64,000 bases of DNA from Dracaena cambodiana (GCA_036321105.1 JAYEPQ010000009.1:49703040-49767039), one strand, 5' to 3'; counted from the first letter of the stretch, positions 1-14,330 are shown. A program made the numbers and translations. The notes: generated by a model not told the origin, from the sequence alone.

Positions 1-794
1 CAAGTAAGAATAAGTAGCAGATAAGTACTCATAGTTTTAGCCCAACCTTCTCACATCGAATATCCATTTATATTCATACTACCAGAGTTACAACGGAATC
101 TTCTATGACAATTTTTTTTTTTGCATGTCCTCTCTTCTCTAGGATCAGATATATTATAGACGAAAGGATTCTTTTTAACGAGAGTTCATTCCAACTATCT
201 TTCATCTATCTAAAGAGATGAATCTATTTTACAAAAACAACTTCAGAAAAAGATTTTTTTTGTCTTTGTCAGAATCTAATTTGTAACGACAACGTTCTTA
301 AATGGATGTCTAATGTCTATCAATTCCACAAGAATATAATAGCACCTTATATCCCCCGCTTTGCTAAATTATGAAATACCTTTGCTTAAGGTATGGCAAT
401 ATTACAACTAAACGTCCACTTATTGTTGTGTATTTGATAGAGCAGACGATCAATTAGCAAGACACTCCTTTGCCTCGTAATCGTATCCTGAATAGCTTCC
501 ATATCAACGTCCTTCTAGCCTTGGACATCTTGTTGCGTATAAGAGCCAGTACACATAGTATTCAAACAATCAAATCTCTTAGAATGGCTTTTTTATGTGC
601 TCGGGAGCACCTCCATCTCAAGTGTCTTATTCGGTCCCTTGCATCCCTTGATGTTCGTGAATTTAGCACTCACATAGCAATAATAATAAAGATACCAAAG
701 ATAAAGATATAATATTAGTACTTAAAAATTTAACTATTGGGATGCCGTCGCAGCATTCTATAATACTTTTAGAAATAATCACAAACAAAAAGGC
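1..794. other. Intergenic, nothing recognised
   Basis: AT-rich. Short open frames only, with no family resemblance. Confidence 0.5.
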
Positions 795-1260
795 ACATGG
801 CCTCTTAAAAATGTGTCATGCTGCCCTTCATGAGGGTGTTGCCACTTGGTTCTGTGACAGCTGGCACAAATATGGTGCTAATCTAAAAACCCTGCAAAAA
901 CCCATTTTTGAAATTGCATGACACTTGGGTAGATACCCATCCTATCATTCATAATATGAGAGAAACTTATTTTATTGATGGGCTATGCCCAGTGCGTTTC
1001 TTTATTGAAAGAGAAATCCAGTGAATTTGGCAATAAACAATTAAAGACGTTTGGGATGATTTGCATCTTGTTCGAGAAAGCGATGCCATGTAAAATGGTG
1101 GAAAGGGATTAAAGTCAAAAAAAAGATCACTCAAATCTCCGAAATTATTAAAATAAATAAAGAAATCCTAGATCAGTCCTTAAATCGGAAAATTAAAATG
1201 CACTCAAAGAATCGACTCATCGAACTGAAAGAAAAAAATTTGAAGTATCCTCATGCTTCA
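795..1260 (+). mobile_element. Possible decayed L1-type LINE ORF2 fragment
   Basis: Broken plus-strand frames give LHEGVATWFCDSWHKYGANL and then KDVWDDLHLVRESDAM. They resemble the C-terminal zf-RVT part of plant L1 LINEs (a WFDxW-like block). Stops interrupt every frame. The match is by eye only. Confidence 0.3.
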
Positions 1261-3019
1261 GGCCATACCCCTAACTCGAATATCATATATTTGACAAGAA
1301 TTAATATAGTTTATATATTTGACAAGAATTAATATAGTTTATAATAATTCTATTGAGTTCATAAAATAATATTAGCTAGCCTTTTTTAGAGATGAAACTG
1401 TAGTTAATTATAAACTAATTTAATTCTTATTATTCTTTCAGAAACTTAGTATATTCTTACAAAAATATATTTAGTATATTCCTACAGAAATATATTTAAT
1501 ATATTCCTACAAGAATATATTATCAGTATTATGCTACTATAATTCCAAGTAGAGAGCATTACAAATGATATAAAAGCCAGACACCTGTCAAAAATATGCA
1601 AAACGAAGTACAATACGAAACTAGATCCTACACAGAATAAAATGCCACACAAATACAATAACAATAGGGAGCATCTTTAGAATCCAACATCGCCCGATGC
1701 ATTAATATAATATAGTTCCCCTTTAACGAGGATGTCAAATTCTAAAAGAAAGGAAATATGATACCTATACCTCGAATAATCTCATATCAAATGTAATACA
1801 ATAGTTAGAATCTTATAACTAGTCTTTTTAAGAGAAGATTTTATAATTAATTACGAAATAATTTAATTCTTGTTATTTTACAAGAGGCGCAACACATTCC
1901 TACAAGAATATGTTGACATTCCGCTAACCGGCCTCAGGGCAGGGGCATCATACTTCAACAGAAGCAATGCCTTGAGCACATGAAAAAGCAATTCCATGAT
2001 ATATTTGAATCGGACAATATCGCACATGGTACCCAAGAACCCAATGAAGACTTCGATAGAAAACCATTTAGGATACAGTCTTGATTCCAAGAACAAATGA
2101 GCACCTCATTCACTAAACTGATCATCAAACACCAGTGTGTTGCTTACATGCCCCCATTATTAGGCCAAAAAACAACACATTTTGCAGCAAAGTTGGCTCA
2201 TCTACGTCAGTCCATGCATGAAGACTTATAGTACAGGAAACAGACAAACTGCAAATAACCAATTACACAAGCTTAAACAGTATACCTCGCACTTCTGAGG
2301 TGTTCAGGAGCTAAGAAACAGAACAAATGCTCCAACTAAAGGGATGTTTCCAAGTAGCTTATAGCCCTGGGAATTTCATTTCAAGACCTTCATAACACAA
2401 TACATAATTCATGATTTTGAAACAAGTAAAGATGGTTAATATTAGTCCGACTAATGCTCACAAGAGTTCCTTTATGCACTATAATCTGATTTTAAGAGGA
2501 CATACCATGTTATCTGGAGTTATGACATGCCAATAATAAATGCATACGCACACCAGTAACAAGGTCAAGAACAAAACAAAAAACTGCATTATGAGCTTTA
2601 GATATTGAACAGCAAACAAGATCCAATAGAATGAATACTTAAGCCAAGAAAGAAAAATGTCCGGATGAAGATTTATTGGGGGTTAGGTCAAACAGATGTA
2701 GAAATTGAGTGTCACTGCTCAAAGCTCAAATTGGAAGACAGGTTAGGAAAGTTAGAGCAATACATCATGATTCAATGGGAAACATTAAGAATTATAGTCA
2801 TTATAACATAAAGTAATGCGGTTGGGTTGAAGGGTTGATATAGATATAATAGCGTCAAAGATACAAGCACAGTTAGCAACCAAGACAACATCAAGTACAG
2901 AGACATTGTTCTTAACTTTCCACATTACTACATAAAAGATGTGCCAAGCCACACATGCACTAGTAACAACCCATTATCATCTTCTCATGGACTACATCAT
3001 TAATCTTTATAAACGCAAG

Positions 3020-3021
<2 letters not shown>

Positions 3022-3094
<73 letters not shown>
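3022..3094 (+). repeat. (AT)n microsatellite
   Basis: About 36 AT repeats. Confidence 0.95.
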
Positions 3095-3097
<3 letters not shown>

Positions 3098-4787
3098 AAA
3101 TCTCTCCTATCCATCAAGTAATTACAAGCAAAAATCAGATCACTTGATCCATGGATGGGTAAGAGGATTTAAAAATGCCTTTACAAAGTGGTTGGCGTAC
3201 CGTGTACATAAACAAAATGGACTGAGATATACATTAGTGTGGACAGATACATCACAAATTCTTAATTAAAGCAAAGTTATCATAACCATAATGCGGCTTT
3301 ATTACCAATGGATTTAAGACCTTAATACATACTGGCTCATAAGTTCCCATACAACTTTATTACCAATGGGCTCAAAATCCTGGTACACAATAGAAAAAAT
3401 GTTCTTGGGAAATTGAGATGCTATTCTACTGCAACATAATTAAATCTTAAAGATTTATTTCCCCCTAAATATCCTCTCACAGTCCCAAGGATATGACAAC
3501 TACTTGCCCTCCCTCCCCTATAGCGTCAAGTCAAGACCCCATTGACGAGTTCATCTTGAAGCAACAGCTCTATAACAACAATCCTCTATAAATCCTCTCT
3601 CCGACATCACTAACAATCAACAGCCCTCCAAGGGATGCCTGCACAACTAGGTTTTCAAAATTAAACACTATCTACACTTATTTTCTATTGAATTTAGTCA
3701 CCCATTCCAACTCATGTAATTTATATTCTTTTCTAGTTTGTTTTACATAAAAGTTCATTCCTCTTTACCCATCGTAAATGTTCTACTTATAAATGTAATA
3801 AGTTCACCTTCCCATTTTATTTTTATGTTAAATTGAACAGGCATAACTATGAAAACTTCAATGACAGTATATCACTGAAGTTGGCGCATCTAAAACCTCT
3901 TCCATGCCAGAATTACACTTTATATGTTGTCCTAAATTTTGGAAGCATTAACAACATACAAATTGAAAATTATTCGAACATCAAAACAGCCAGGATATAT
4001 AGGGAATTTTTTGAATGGTTGGATAAAAATTCTTTGGCTTTCATTTAAGAGGTTAACCTTTTGGATTGTACCTATATTCCAAATCATTAAGATTTGGATC
4101 TAAAAATTATTGTTCTATTATCTCATATTAATGCCTCAAAAAAAATTCTAAAAATTGTTTAGATAGAATGTTGACTCCATAACAAACTTGTATCCCAAAA
4201 AGTGGTTATGAAGTCATAATAAATGATTTGGATAAAAAATGATTGACCCCCCCCTTTCTCATCTAAAGGATCAGGGTAGGTTTTTTTATTGCAAATCTGC
4301 AATCCTTGATTTTAGCCAAAAATTGGTACCTAAAGAAGAAAACAGGCCCGATTTGTCCGGTAAAGGGAATCTAGGATTAATATCATTTCCAGTAACCATA
4401 ACTGAATAAGATCATAACCATAGGATTGGGCTAGTTTTCCGATTGTAATCAGTTAGATTTTAGCCAATAGGTGGAATATTAAGAAGCAAGAACTGACCCA
4501 ATCCAAAGGAAAAAAGAAACCAAAGATTCATATCCTTTTTAGCAACCATATCGCAATAAGATCACAACCATCTCTCCCACCATTATAGATAGTCTCTCCC
4601 ACATTTTTGTGCACATTTCAATTTTGACATGAATTGGGATTTGGTAAAATCCTATTATAACATTTAGGTTGAGGGTTTGTAACACCGGGCAGCCGATGGC
4701 CAGTCACAGTTTAGGGACAAAATACCTATGGCTAGGTTAACTCTAGAGATAAATTCGAAAAAAAAAAAAAAAGAATACTAGGGCTCT

Positions 4788-4909
<122 letters not shown>

Positions 4910-5011
4910 AACATGATGTGTTAGTGTTGCATGTGGCTCCAAATGTCTTCACCCTGGAACAGGATTAATGTTGGCACTAATGCATGCACTAAACTTAACC
5001 AGGTCAGTAGG

Positions 5012-5120
5012 ACAATATTTTTAAAATAGATGACCTATAATCACTTAATTCTAAACCAGTCCTAAAAATATTTTTAAAATAGATGACCTATAATCACTTA
5101 ATTCTAAACCAGTCCTAACA
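5012..5120 (+). repeat. 53-bp tandem duplication
   Basis: AATATTTTTAAAATAGATGA with CCTATAATCACTTAATTCTA is repeated twice, nearly identical. A further run of about 60-bp repeats (TTAAGTTTCTMAAATA...) follows at 5,630-5,780. Confidence 0.8.
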
Positions 5121-5781
5121 ATGTTAGCTCATCGTACTACAAGTTGGTGCCTGATAACTCGATTGACATTTTAAATATACATGCTAGGAACAATGTTTTT
5201 TAAAACCTATGCAAGTATGTATGCTCATCGTGGCACGTAACAACTAGAGCTACTCTAATGACCTACTATTGCTACCTAGAATAGAACTTAATTAAACCAA
5301 CTTTGAATAGAACTTAATTAAAGCACCTTGCGAGCTAGACCGCTTAAACAACTTTGTCTACACCTACATTACTCACTTTTATAACAATGGTTAGAAACTC
5401 ATATATGCCATAAGTTATGATCCAATCATCACAACTAACAATGACAAACAGATGCTTCAATAACAAAGCCAGAAAAAAATAATGCAATGAAAAAATGGCA
5501 GCAGGTGGTCTTGAATTGATATTTTGCACCTACCACGATTATAAAGTGCATCTTTTGTAATAAGATAAACTTGCATTTAATACCAATGAATTTTAAACTA
5601 GAGAATGACACCTCTAAAGAAGGGAGCATTATAAAATTTAAGTTTCTAAAATAGAACTCCGAAACTTCATAACTCTAAAGAGATACATGATAAAGTTCAA
5701 GTTTCTCAAATACACCTCCGACACTTCAAAACTCTAAAGATATAGCATTATAAAATTTAAATTTCTTAAATACACCTCCAA

Positions 5782-5848
5782 TCCTCTTTTTGTTCATGTA
5801 GCCTACCCCAAGTACTTGGGATAAAAGGCTTCGCTGTTGTTATTCTTG
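5782..5848 (+). mobile_element. 67-bp LINE 3'-end insertion with 15-bp target duplication
   Basis: The segment matches, in plus orientation, the 3' end of the intronic LINE (GTTCATGTAGCCTACCCCAA, ACTTGGGATAAAAGGCTT, GTTGTTATT tail). It is flanked by perfect 15-bp direct repeats, TAAATACACCTCCAA, at 5767-5781 and 5849-5863. It is an extremely 5'-truncated RTE insertion. Confidence 0.85.
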
Positions 5849-6177
5849 TAAATACACCTCCAACACTCTTAAGGATTTAATGAAACTCTACCACTCTTCA
5901 CCTGCTTTCACTTTTCTCTCTACTAATTTCTGAAATGTCGTTCTCCTCCTTCCCTCCCAACATACCTGAAATGTCTTTCTCCTCCCGCTTTATCATCTCT
6001 CTTCTTTCTCCCCTTCCCCCTTCCCTCCATTTGTACCTCTCTTCTTTCTTCATTTCTCAACATCTCATCATTTTCACTCTTTCCTTGGTAGATGTTTCAA
6101 GATAAGAGAGAGAAAGCGCTCCCTTCCCCTAACCCCTATGTATTCTTCCTCTTTTGACATCTCATTTTTCATTCATT

Positions 6178-6812
6178 TCTCGTCCCTGAGAGGAAGTAAG
6201 TTTTGATATGACAAATGAGTGAACCGAAATGAGAGAGAGAAAAAAAAAAAAAGAGGTAGAGAATGAAGAAGAGAGAGGCAAGGGGAGGTCAGAAGAAAAA
6301 AAAATATGAGCCAATACTAAACGGACAAGAGAGGAATAGTGAGCACGAGGAGAGAGAAGAAATTACATAGGGACAGTAATGGAATTATAAAAAAAAAGAA
6401 TAGGCTATAGAAGGGATATTTTAGGAAATTAGCATTAAAATGTACCAATTTGTCAAGTCCATAGAATTGTCATCAACTAGCTCACCCCAATGCAACATTT
6501 TTTTTTTTTTATTTATTTCACTTCCCTTAGAGGAAGCATGTTTTGATATGACATACGAGTGAATGGAAATAAGAGAGAAAAATGAGGTGCAGAGAATAAA
6601 GAAGAGAGGCAAGGTGAGAACAGAAGAAAGTGTATAAGCCTAAACTAGAGGAAAAAGGAAAGGAAGAGTGTGCACAGGGAGAGGGAAGAAAGAATATAGT
6701 GGATAAAAATAAAGTCATAAAAAAAAAACCTTAGGCTATAGATTATGAGAACAATATTAAATTGTAATTGATTCTAAAGTTTGTAGCATTGTCATTAACT
6801 AGCTTAAAGTTC
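6178..6812 (+). repeat. Tandem duplication, unit about 335 bp
   Basis: TTTTGATATGACA at about 6,202 and 6,541 anchors two purine-rich copies that end with a CATTGTCATYAACTAGCT-like sequence. No coding. Confidence 0.75.
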
Positions 6813-9800
6813 TGGGAATCTAAGTGCAATTGAGGGCAATCCACAAATGGCATTTCGAGCAATTGAGCTTTCGTAATGTTGACCCTTTGAAATACATTAG
6901 TTTCGATGTTTAAGTATGGCAAGATAAGTCTAGGTACTTAACATGCACCTTGTACATAGAACCATTGAAGCACATTAAGTGCCAGCAGACTAAGCCCGCT
7001 TTCTTAGTTTTTAATTCACAAGATAAAGTCCACCAACTTCCATTTCCCTTTCAACATTTCCTTTCTTCCTCCTATTTCAGTTATTGCTGACATTATTGAT
7101 GTTCCTTTCTCCACTTCGAGAGTTTCTTGATCCTTCGAATATTTATATGCTTATTGACAAACCAATTCCATGTTTCCTCCTTTTCTTTCATCCCGATTTA
7201 ATTTGAGGATTTTCTTTATCCCACTTAAAATTCATTTCTCCACATTGGGAGTTTCTTTGATGCCTGCCCTCATATACACTTATGCACCCCATATCACATA
7301 CACTAAATCATCTCCAACCGATTATTGAACAGATTATCTTCTTAGTCTCATTTTCATTTGCTAAATTGATTGAAATATCCTCTTGTATCATCTTCAATTG
7401 CTAAGGTTTGGATACAATTATCATCAGTTTTCTTCTTTTTCATAATCACCTAATATTGCATTATTTTGGTTATTGAACGCATTCTTATCAATCAAGTAAT
7501 TGTTCGGGTGTACAATTTAAAATGAGATCGGCTCATGTGTATGGCTCACAAATAAATATGATAACAAAGTCAATATGAGAATGACTCAAGATGGATGAAT
7601 TGTCAAAACACTAGAAAAATCATAGATATTCTAGTTGACAACTTACCATTGTCATGTTGTCACTCTCATATTGGCATAAAAAATATCCACATCAACAACT
7701 CATCATTACTGAGTTGTCAATCTCATATTGGATGTGTTATTATGTTCATGTGAGCTACACACATGAACAGGATCCCTTAAAAATGGATCCACCATGCTTT
7801 ATGCAAATTCCATACAACGTCTTGCAATATCAAGAAAATTTTGAGCAAAAAATCTTCTTAACAAAGGTCTTGTGCGTTATTCTAAATATCGGCCGATACG
7901 ATATAAGGACTTGATATTGGCTCATATTCCCATTATCATCATCTGATATCCCGTTATCTAATATGAAATCCCCACATCCAATTCAAACCCAATATATGAT
8001 ATTTAAACAAAGCCAATATTTGATATTTAGAACCTTGATCACATGCTAATTAGCATAAACCTAGCCGACTAACAATTTATAAGTGTGCATGACCACGATA
8101 CACAATAAAAAAAAAAAAATTTCAAACACTTCTTAAGAGTGACAAAGTTAGGGATGAGCATGGGCAGGTCCAAGGGCCAATATTTAGACCGTTACATTCA
8201 AATTTTTTTAATTAGATAAATGAAATAATCATGTTTAATTCAAAATTCTGAATAGAACAGGCTAAAAATTGGCCCTTAGATCCGCCCATTCTCATCCCTA
8301 AGGTCCACAGTGCCGCTTTGATAGTCATGCAATTTGATATGATAAATTTAGAACGAACAAAGGAAATCATAAACCCATGGCTAATGGTGATATACAAACA
8401 AGGTTCTAAATGTCGAGAGTTCGCATTGAATGAGAGGCTTTCAAATTGAAAAACGAGATAATAGGCAACATACCTGAGATATAAGCCAATATTGGACTTT
8501 CATGTCGTATCGGCAGATCCTCCAAAATGATATCTCGCACAATATATTGTCCATCAGGGCCGATATTTAGAACTATGTACACAAACAAAGACAAGAATAT
8601 TGTTTCATACTTTTCACTAAAATTGCAATATCATGGAAAAGTCTATAGTCCAAGGTAATGAGAATTTTAGATTTTGCGATCGACGTGCCATACAAAGTGA
8701 AAATTTGTAAAATTGGAATTAGCAAACGCCACTAGTATGTTTTATTAGTACTTGCACCATTACATAAACATAATGGAATTAATATAGCTCTCCAAAATAC
8801 AACTAATAATGATTAGAAAAATGGGAGTCGAGATTAGACTCTCCAACCTAAAAATGGAAGTAGATACTTATTCCCCTACCACTTTATAGATAATTAAGTG
8901 AAACAAAATAAAAGGCTTAACCATTGTTGATTATGTCAACTATAATGATGTAGGTAGCAATTGAAACAATCAAATAATAAAGAATAGTGTGCTTTTTGTA
9001 GATAACTCAAATCAATACCTTCTTTAAAACTCCTTATATTGTATCTCATAAAATAAAAGGCAAATGCTCATACGAATGATCACATTTTCTACTTGAGGCA
9101 AAATGCTCAAATCAATGAGCACATCTTATAATTCATAGATCAAAAGTAAGTTGATGGTAACATGTAAACACTAATGCCCCTCTGGCAGTGAAAAAACGTC
9201 TCAATCCGCAGGCCGTCTAAACCGCATCCTTCGAATGTGCAGAAAGTCAAGGACCTCCACACTTCTACATATGTAAATTTAATCACCAAGCAAAATCCTC
9301 AGACTTTCCGCTTGCATACCCTTTTTGCTAATCTCAACCGAGCAACCCTGGAAGCTGCAAATATGAAACGTGAGAACGGCCAAGCAAACATAGGTTTGCT
9401 AAAATCTATATCAATCTATATGAAGAAGTAATAATGTAAGGAAGGAGAATTTTATTTGTACATTTAGTATTTCGGACATGGAACAAACACGAAAAAAAAT
9501 AATGATGCTTCTTTATCTTTTGAGTTGGTCCAATGGATTGGTCGCTCAAGATCTTTGCTCTGCACCCGAATCCGGTTAAAAAAATGGAATTGTGAAATTT
9601 CTTTGTTTCGGTTCTTCCGTAGGAGTTTGGTAAATATAGTTCCAACGAACTTGATGAAAACCTAGTTTCAACGAAACCCAACTTATTTTAATGAGGGTTC
9701 TCATGAGAAACAAATTGAATCCTATTAACAATTAGCATTTATGAATTTGAATGGAGTTTTGTGATGAATTCTCTATTTTCCAATCCATACTAATGAAAAG

Positions 9801-10035
9801 ATTTTTACAGCCCAACAAGAAATAAAATTACCATCCATGTTTTTGAAGACTTATAGTAGCAAAATGTATAAAATTCCTTTTGAAAAAATAATAGAAAAAA
9901 TAGAAGAAAATAAAAGAAGGGAAATTAACAACTTGAAATAACTTTATATCATAAAAAATAGAACCAAAATTATAGTAAAAAGAGTAAGGTCCCATATAAG
10001 AAATAGTACAAAGAAAAACTCTTGAAAGGCTAAAT
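6813..10035. other. Intergenic, nothing recognised
   Basis: AT-rich with scattered short frames. Near 8,160-8,300 there is an inverted pair of words (TAAAAATTGGCCCTTAG and related) suggesting an old MITE, not delimited. 9,180-9,400 has slightly higher GC but no clear exon. Confidence 0.4.
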
Positions 10036-10795
10036 CATGTCAATGACAAAGTAAAAGTGGCACAACTTAAACAATGATTTTCTTAGCTTCTTGTATAGTT
10101 TATACGAGGAAAATGGGAATCAGATGATATTGGAGAAAATTACTCAATAGAAGCTAAGACTCACATCCCTACCTTATAATTAAAGTGAGCCTCACCATGT
10201 CGGTTCACGTACACCAAAAATCACTGGCCTGCTATGAAATATGATCTACGTAGGTAAATAATTAACTATTTTCAAAAGCAACTCATTTCCACCCATAAAT
10301 GGATGGGCAAATAAACCTTCAAGATGGACCCTAAAGGGCAAAGATAACAATATGGAGCCCAATCAAAGTGGAAGGTAAAGAAAATGGACCTTCAGCTTTT
10401 CATGGATCACGCCGATGACAAAGTAAAAGTGGCACAACTTAAACAATGATTTTCTTAGCTTTTTATATAGTTTATACGAGGAAAATGGGTATCGGATGAT
10501 ATTGGAGGAAAATTCCTCAATAGAAGCTAAGACCCACGCCCCTAATAATTCAAGTGAACCTCACCATGTCGATTCACGTACACCAAAAATCACTGGAATG
10601 CTATGAAATATGATCTATGTAGGTAAATAATTAACTATTTTCAAAAGCAAATCATTTCCACCCATGAATGGATGGGCAAATAAACCTTCAAGCCCATGAC
10701 TTATAATGTATATGGACCCTAAGGTACAAAGATAATAAAATGGAGCCCAATCAAAGTGGAAGGTAAAGAAAATGGACCTTCAGCTCTTCGTGTAT
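10036..10795 (+). repeat. 372-bp tandem duplication
   Basis: ATGACAAAGTAAAAGTGGCA occurs at 10,043 and 10,415. Both copies run to GGACCTTCAGCT. Divergence is a few percent, with a short insertion in copy 2. Confidence 0.85.
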
Positions 10796-11854
10796 CAATT
10801 CTAATATAATACTTATTCATTACGAAGATGTATCATGTCAGGATTTATTGCTCACTAAATTAAAATCAACATAACTACATTTTAAATAAACTAATGACAT
10901 GACAATATTTTAATTAAACTCATGCAACATACATATATATTTATACACACACACACATATATATACACACATATATTTATAAGAACACGAAGCAAATAAC
11001 GCATGCAACATGAGAGAAAGGATAACTTTTATATAAATAAGCAATTTTCTATTCATCAAACGATGACATATGAAATATTACTTATTTTATGACCACTTAA
11101 TATAAGCACTCTACATCTCAAATTATATGGTGTTTCTAACAATCAGATACCAAGGGTGACTAATTACTATGAGCTACGCATCTCAGATTATGTGGTTTCT
11201 CTCACAATCACATTCCAGAAGATACCAACCAAGATTAGGATTCAACCTGCTCAAGAAATCATCCATTAGACAAATAAGTCATACCATCAAGTTGCTTCAA
11301 GGCATCCACCATTTTTCTCTCTCTATATAAAGGGAAACACTTGCATACATATGTAGAGTAAGGTGAAGTTTTTGCCATGCTAAGAAGAAATTTTCCTCCT
11401 ACATCATTTGATACCCAATATCTCTATATAATATTATGCATATGTCTCTCTCTCTCTGTGTGTTTGTGTGTGTGTGTATATGCGTGTATACATATATTAT
11501 GTATATGTCTATGACCTCTGATTAGGACACCATCTAGAGGAAACTTGACCATATCAAGTTGAAACTATATGTTCAAGTACCAACAACTAAAACTCAATGA
11601 CATAGATAAATAAATTGTATTTAAATAGCCAAAATAAAAAATATATATATGATTTAAAGATGTCCAACCATGGATTACGACCTTGCAATATTTATGTTTG
11701 ACCATGCTATTTTAAGCCGGTCAAATTCATAGGTCTTGATCAATCGATAAAAACTTCTATAACATGAATTTTTGTATTTAGACTATTTAAGACTAATTGA
11801 TAACATCAAAATAATTGGATTTTCATTTTTTATGCCAAAATCTATAGTTTGAAC
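10796..11854. other. Intergenic, nothing recognised
   Basis: AT-rich, with short CA/TA and TG repeats near 10,930-10,980 and 11,450-11,480. Confidence 0.5.
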
Positions 11855-12088
11855 CAGTGTTCTAAAACTCATTTCAATTACTCGCTTGATCTGAGAGCGA
11901 GTACTCAGAGAACTCGGCGAGTACTTATTCAGAACTCGAAATATAAATATATGGAATATGAGAAAACGGGAAATTCACCGGTAGTGAAGGAGTTCCTTCA
12001 CCGCCACTTAGGTGGCCCAATAAAATTATTACACGTGGCATCACTCAAAGAGCGGTTAAGAGAGTGTTTATTTGTTACCTTAAGTGAC

Positions 12089-12127
<39 letters not shown>

Positions 12128-12939
12128 CATGAGAAAATGCGAAATTTACCAGCGGTAAAAAGAGTTCCTTTACTAGCGCTTAGGTGGCCCAATAAAATAA
12201 TTACACGTGGCGCCACTCAAAGAGTGATTAAGAAAGTTCTTTTATTTGTTAATTTAAGTGGCGCCCCGTGTAATAATTTTATTGGGCCACCTAAGCGGTG
12301 GTGAAGAAAGTCCCTTCACCGCCAGTGAATTTCCTGTTCTCGCATACACACACATTAAAATTGTAATAGGAAAATATTTAATTTTAATACAGAAAATTAA
12401 AATATTATAAAACAAGTTTCATACCTTTCCAATACCATTTTAGAGCTATATGTCAAGAAAAAAATTTGTAATTTTTATGAAAAAAATGATTCCATCTCCA
12501 TTTCATCTCTCTACATATCCTATAGTTCTCTAATTCAGATTGTAGAAAAAACAATAGAGGAAAAATATTGAATAAATAAAAGAATTGAAGACAAAACTTA
12601 ATAAAACAGATTTCTAATTTAGAAAGAAAATCAAATGTTTAACCCCTTTATAGGTCCTATAATTTAGAATAAAGATTGCAAAAAAATTGTTAATATAAAT
12701 AAACATAATTGCATATTTATGAAAACAGTAAAATATTTAAAAAATCAACAGAGAAAAAAATGAGCAAGTTTTTAGCAGATCAAGTAAAAAACTCAATTCG
12801 CATGAGTATTCGGACGAGTTGGCTAAGTACTCGTTATGTCAGAGTTTTGAACCGACGTCTCTCAACTCGACTAGTTTTATGAGCGATCACGAATACTCAG
12901 AAATATACTTATCTGAGTAATATGGGCTTTAGAATGCTG
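11855..12939 (+). mobile_element. hAT-like non-autonomous element containing a second MITE
   Basis: The ends CAGTGTTCTAAAACTCAT and ATGGGCTTTAGAATGCTG are imperfect inverted repeats. The adjacent octamers GTTTGAAC and GTTTCAAT agree at six of eight positions, as expected for an old hAT duplication. Subterminal GAGTACTC-type words repeat at both ends. It is non-coding. Confidence 0.6.
11960..12341 (+). mobile_element. Nested MITE with long inverted arms
   Basis: The left arm GAGAAAACGGGAAATTCACC, continuing through AGGTGGCCCAATAAAATTAT, is mirrored at the right end by its complement. A third, direct copy of the arm starts at about 12,130 (GAGAAAATGCGAAATTTACC). An (AT)n run lies at 12,092-12,125. 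It sits inside the hAT-like element. Confidence 0.7.
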
Positions 12940-13546
12940 GTTTCAATGTGATATGATCGATATTTCAAATCATATCATTAATATCATAGCCAATCCTAAT
13001 CAACTATGTAGGTTGTGTATGTATAGAGAGAAACAGAGATGAAGCTTGCATTTTTCTAGAAAATGCATCTTATTATTTAAGGAGCATGCAAAAATGAGTT
13101 AAATAAATGGTACAACCGACCATATTCGTAACATTCTGCAAAGCTATATTTGGATGCTCGATATTAAACACACCATACAGGCATTCTGCGAAAATCTGAT
13201 GTTTATCGAGAAGGCTTGCATGGAGTGACTCATACACGTCATCCATAAATGTTCCCTTTGGAGCTCATGGATAAAAAAGAAACTGAAAAATTCATTTCTT
13301 GGAATTGTAAATGACACATCATGAGCCATAAAATTGTAGATAAAATTGTAGACTGCAATCTTCACACCGCCGCAAGACTGGAAGTGAACGTTTTTGATGT
13401 TACAACTCATACTAAGTGTTGCTTGAGCAACATTTTGGTTCCCATTCACCATGTCTAAGCCTGATTTTAACAAGCACACAGATGGGCGATAAATCATCCT
13501 TGCACATTCTTAACCATTCGTCAAGATCACCTTTCAGAAAATATGC

Positions 13547-13996
13547 CGATTCTACCTCACTGAAGTAATGCTAAAGATTGATGACTATTTGACTTCACAC
13601 ATTCGAAAAATCCACGTAGATGTGCTCCTATCTCCTGTTCCTTTAAATACACTTAATATGAAAAGTATCAAAGAACAAACGTTTCACCTGAAAGGACTCT
13701 CATCCACAGAACACTTGAGTGTTAAAGTAAATGCCTTGCAGAGTTATCAGCCTTCTTCAACATGCAAAGATTTGCCCGCGAAGCACAATGACTGTATATT
13801 CCTTTTAGTTTCACCACTAAACAACGACCAATCAGTAATGGCCATTGCCAGGTCTGGGAGCAACAAAATTACATATGTTCCTGTATCTGAGTTGATGGTT
13901 CATAGGGAACCAATAATCCAGATTCAATTGACTTTCTTCCATCAAAATAACCTTCTTTTAAAAAAGAACAACAAACTATCAACTACCTCATCATGA
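13547..13996 (+). other. Long open frame of unclear status
   Basis: An open plus-strand frame runs from about CRFYLTEVMLKIDDYL, through KITYVPVSELMVHREP, to a stop at 13,996. It is unusually long for this AT content and not low-complexity, but I recognise no domain. The opposite strand at 13,140-13,560 also has coding-like stretches (for example FMDDVYESLHASLLDKHQIF), so strand and exon structure are unresolved. It may belong with the gene whose promoter is at 15.35 kb, or be chance. Confidence 0.2.
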
Positions 13997-14330
13997 TGGC
14001 TGACCAAATTATTTTTTAAAAATATCCCTCATAAAGTACAGTAGCACCAACAAACAAAAGAACTATGAATAGATTATGCAAGTAGTCATGTAAGTAAAAT
14101 TTGCCTCGATAGTAATTAATAGAGCATAAGAAACAAGTGCTTAATCCAGTGGGTTCCTTTAAATATTGCGACATGATTCATTTTCAAAAAAAAAAATTAC
14201 TTCCAGTAATTAACACGTTCCACAACACAACAGATGATACGAATACAGTGCAATATGAGACACGTATTGAAAAGCACAAACAGTATCAATTTATCCCTAC
14301 AAAAACAACTCGAATATAATCAAAACATAC

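Noticed and set aside
2939..3121. Open frames across (AT)n tracts here and at 4,732-4,914 and 49,089-49,322
   Set aside because: They consist mostly of Ile-Tyr dipeptides from microsatellites.
11849..12304. Open frame of 151 codons
   Set aside because: It runs through the inverted arms of a MITE and an (AT)n run (Ile-Tyr repeats), so it is a by-product of repeat structure.
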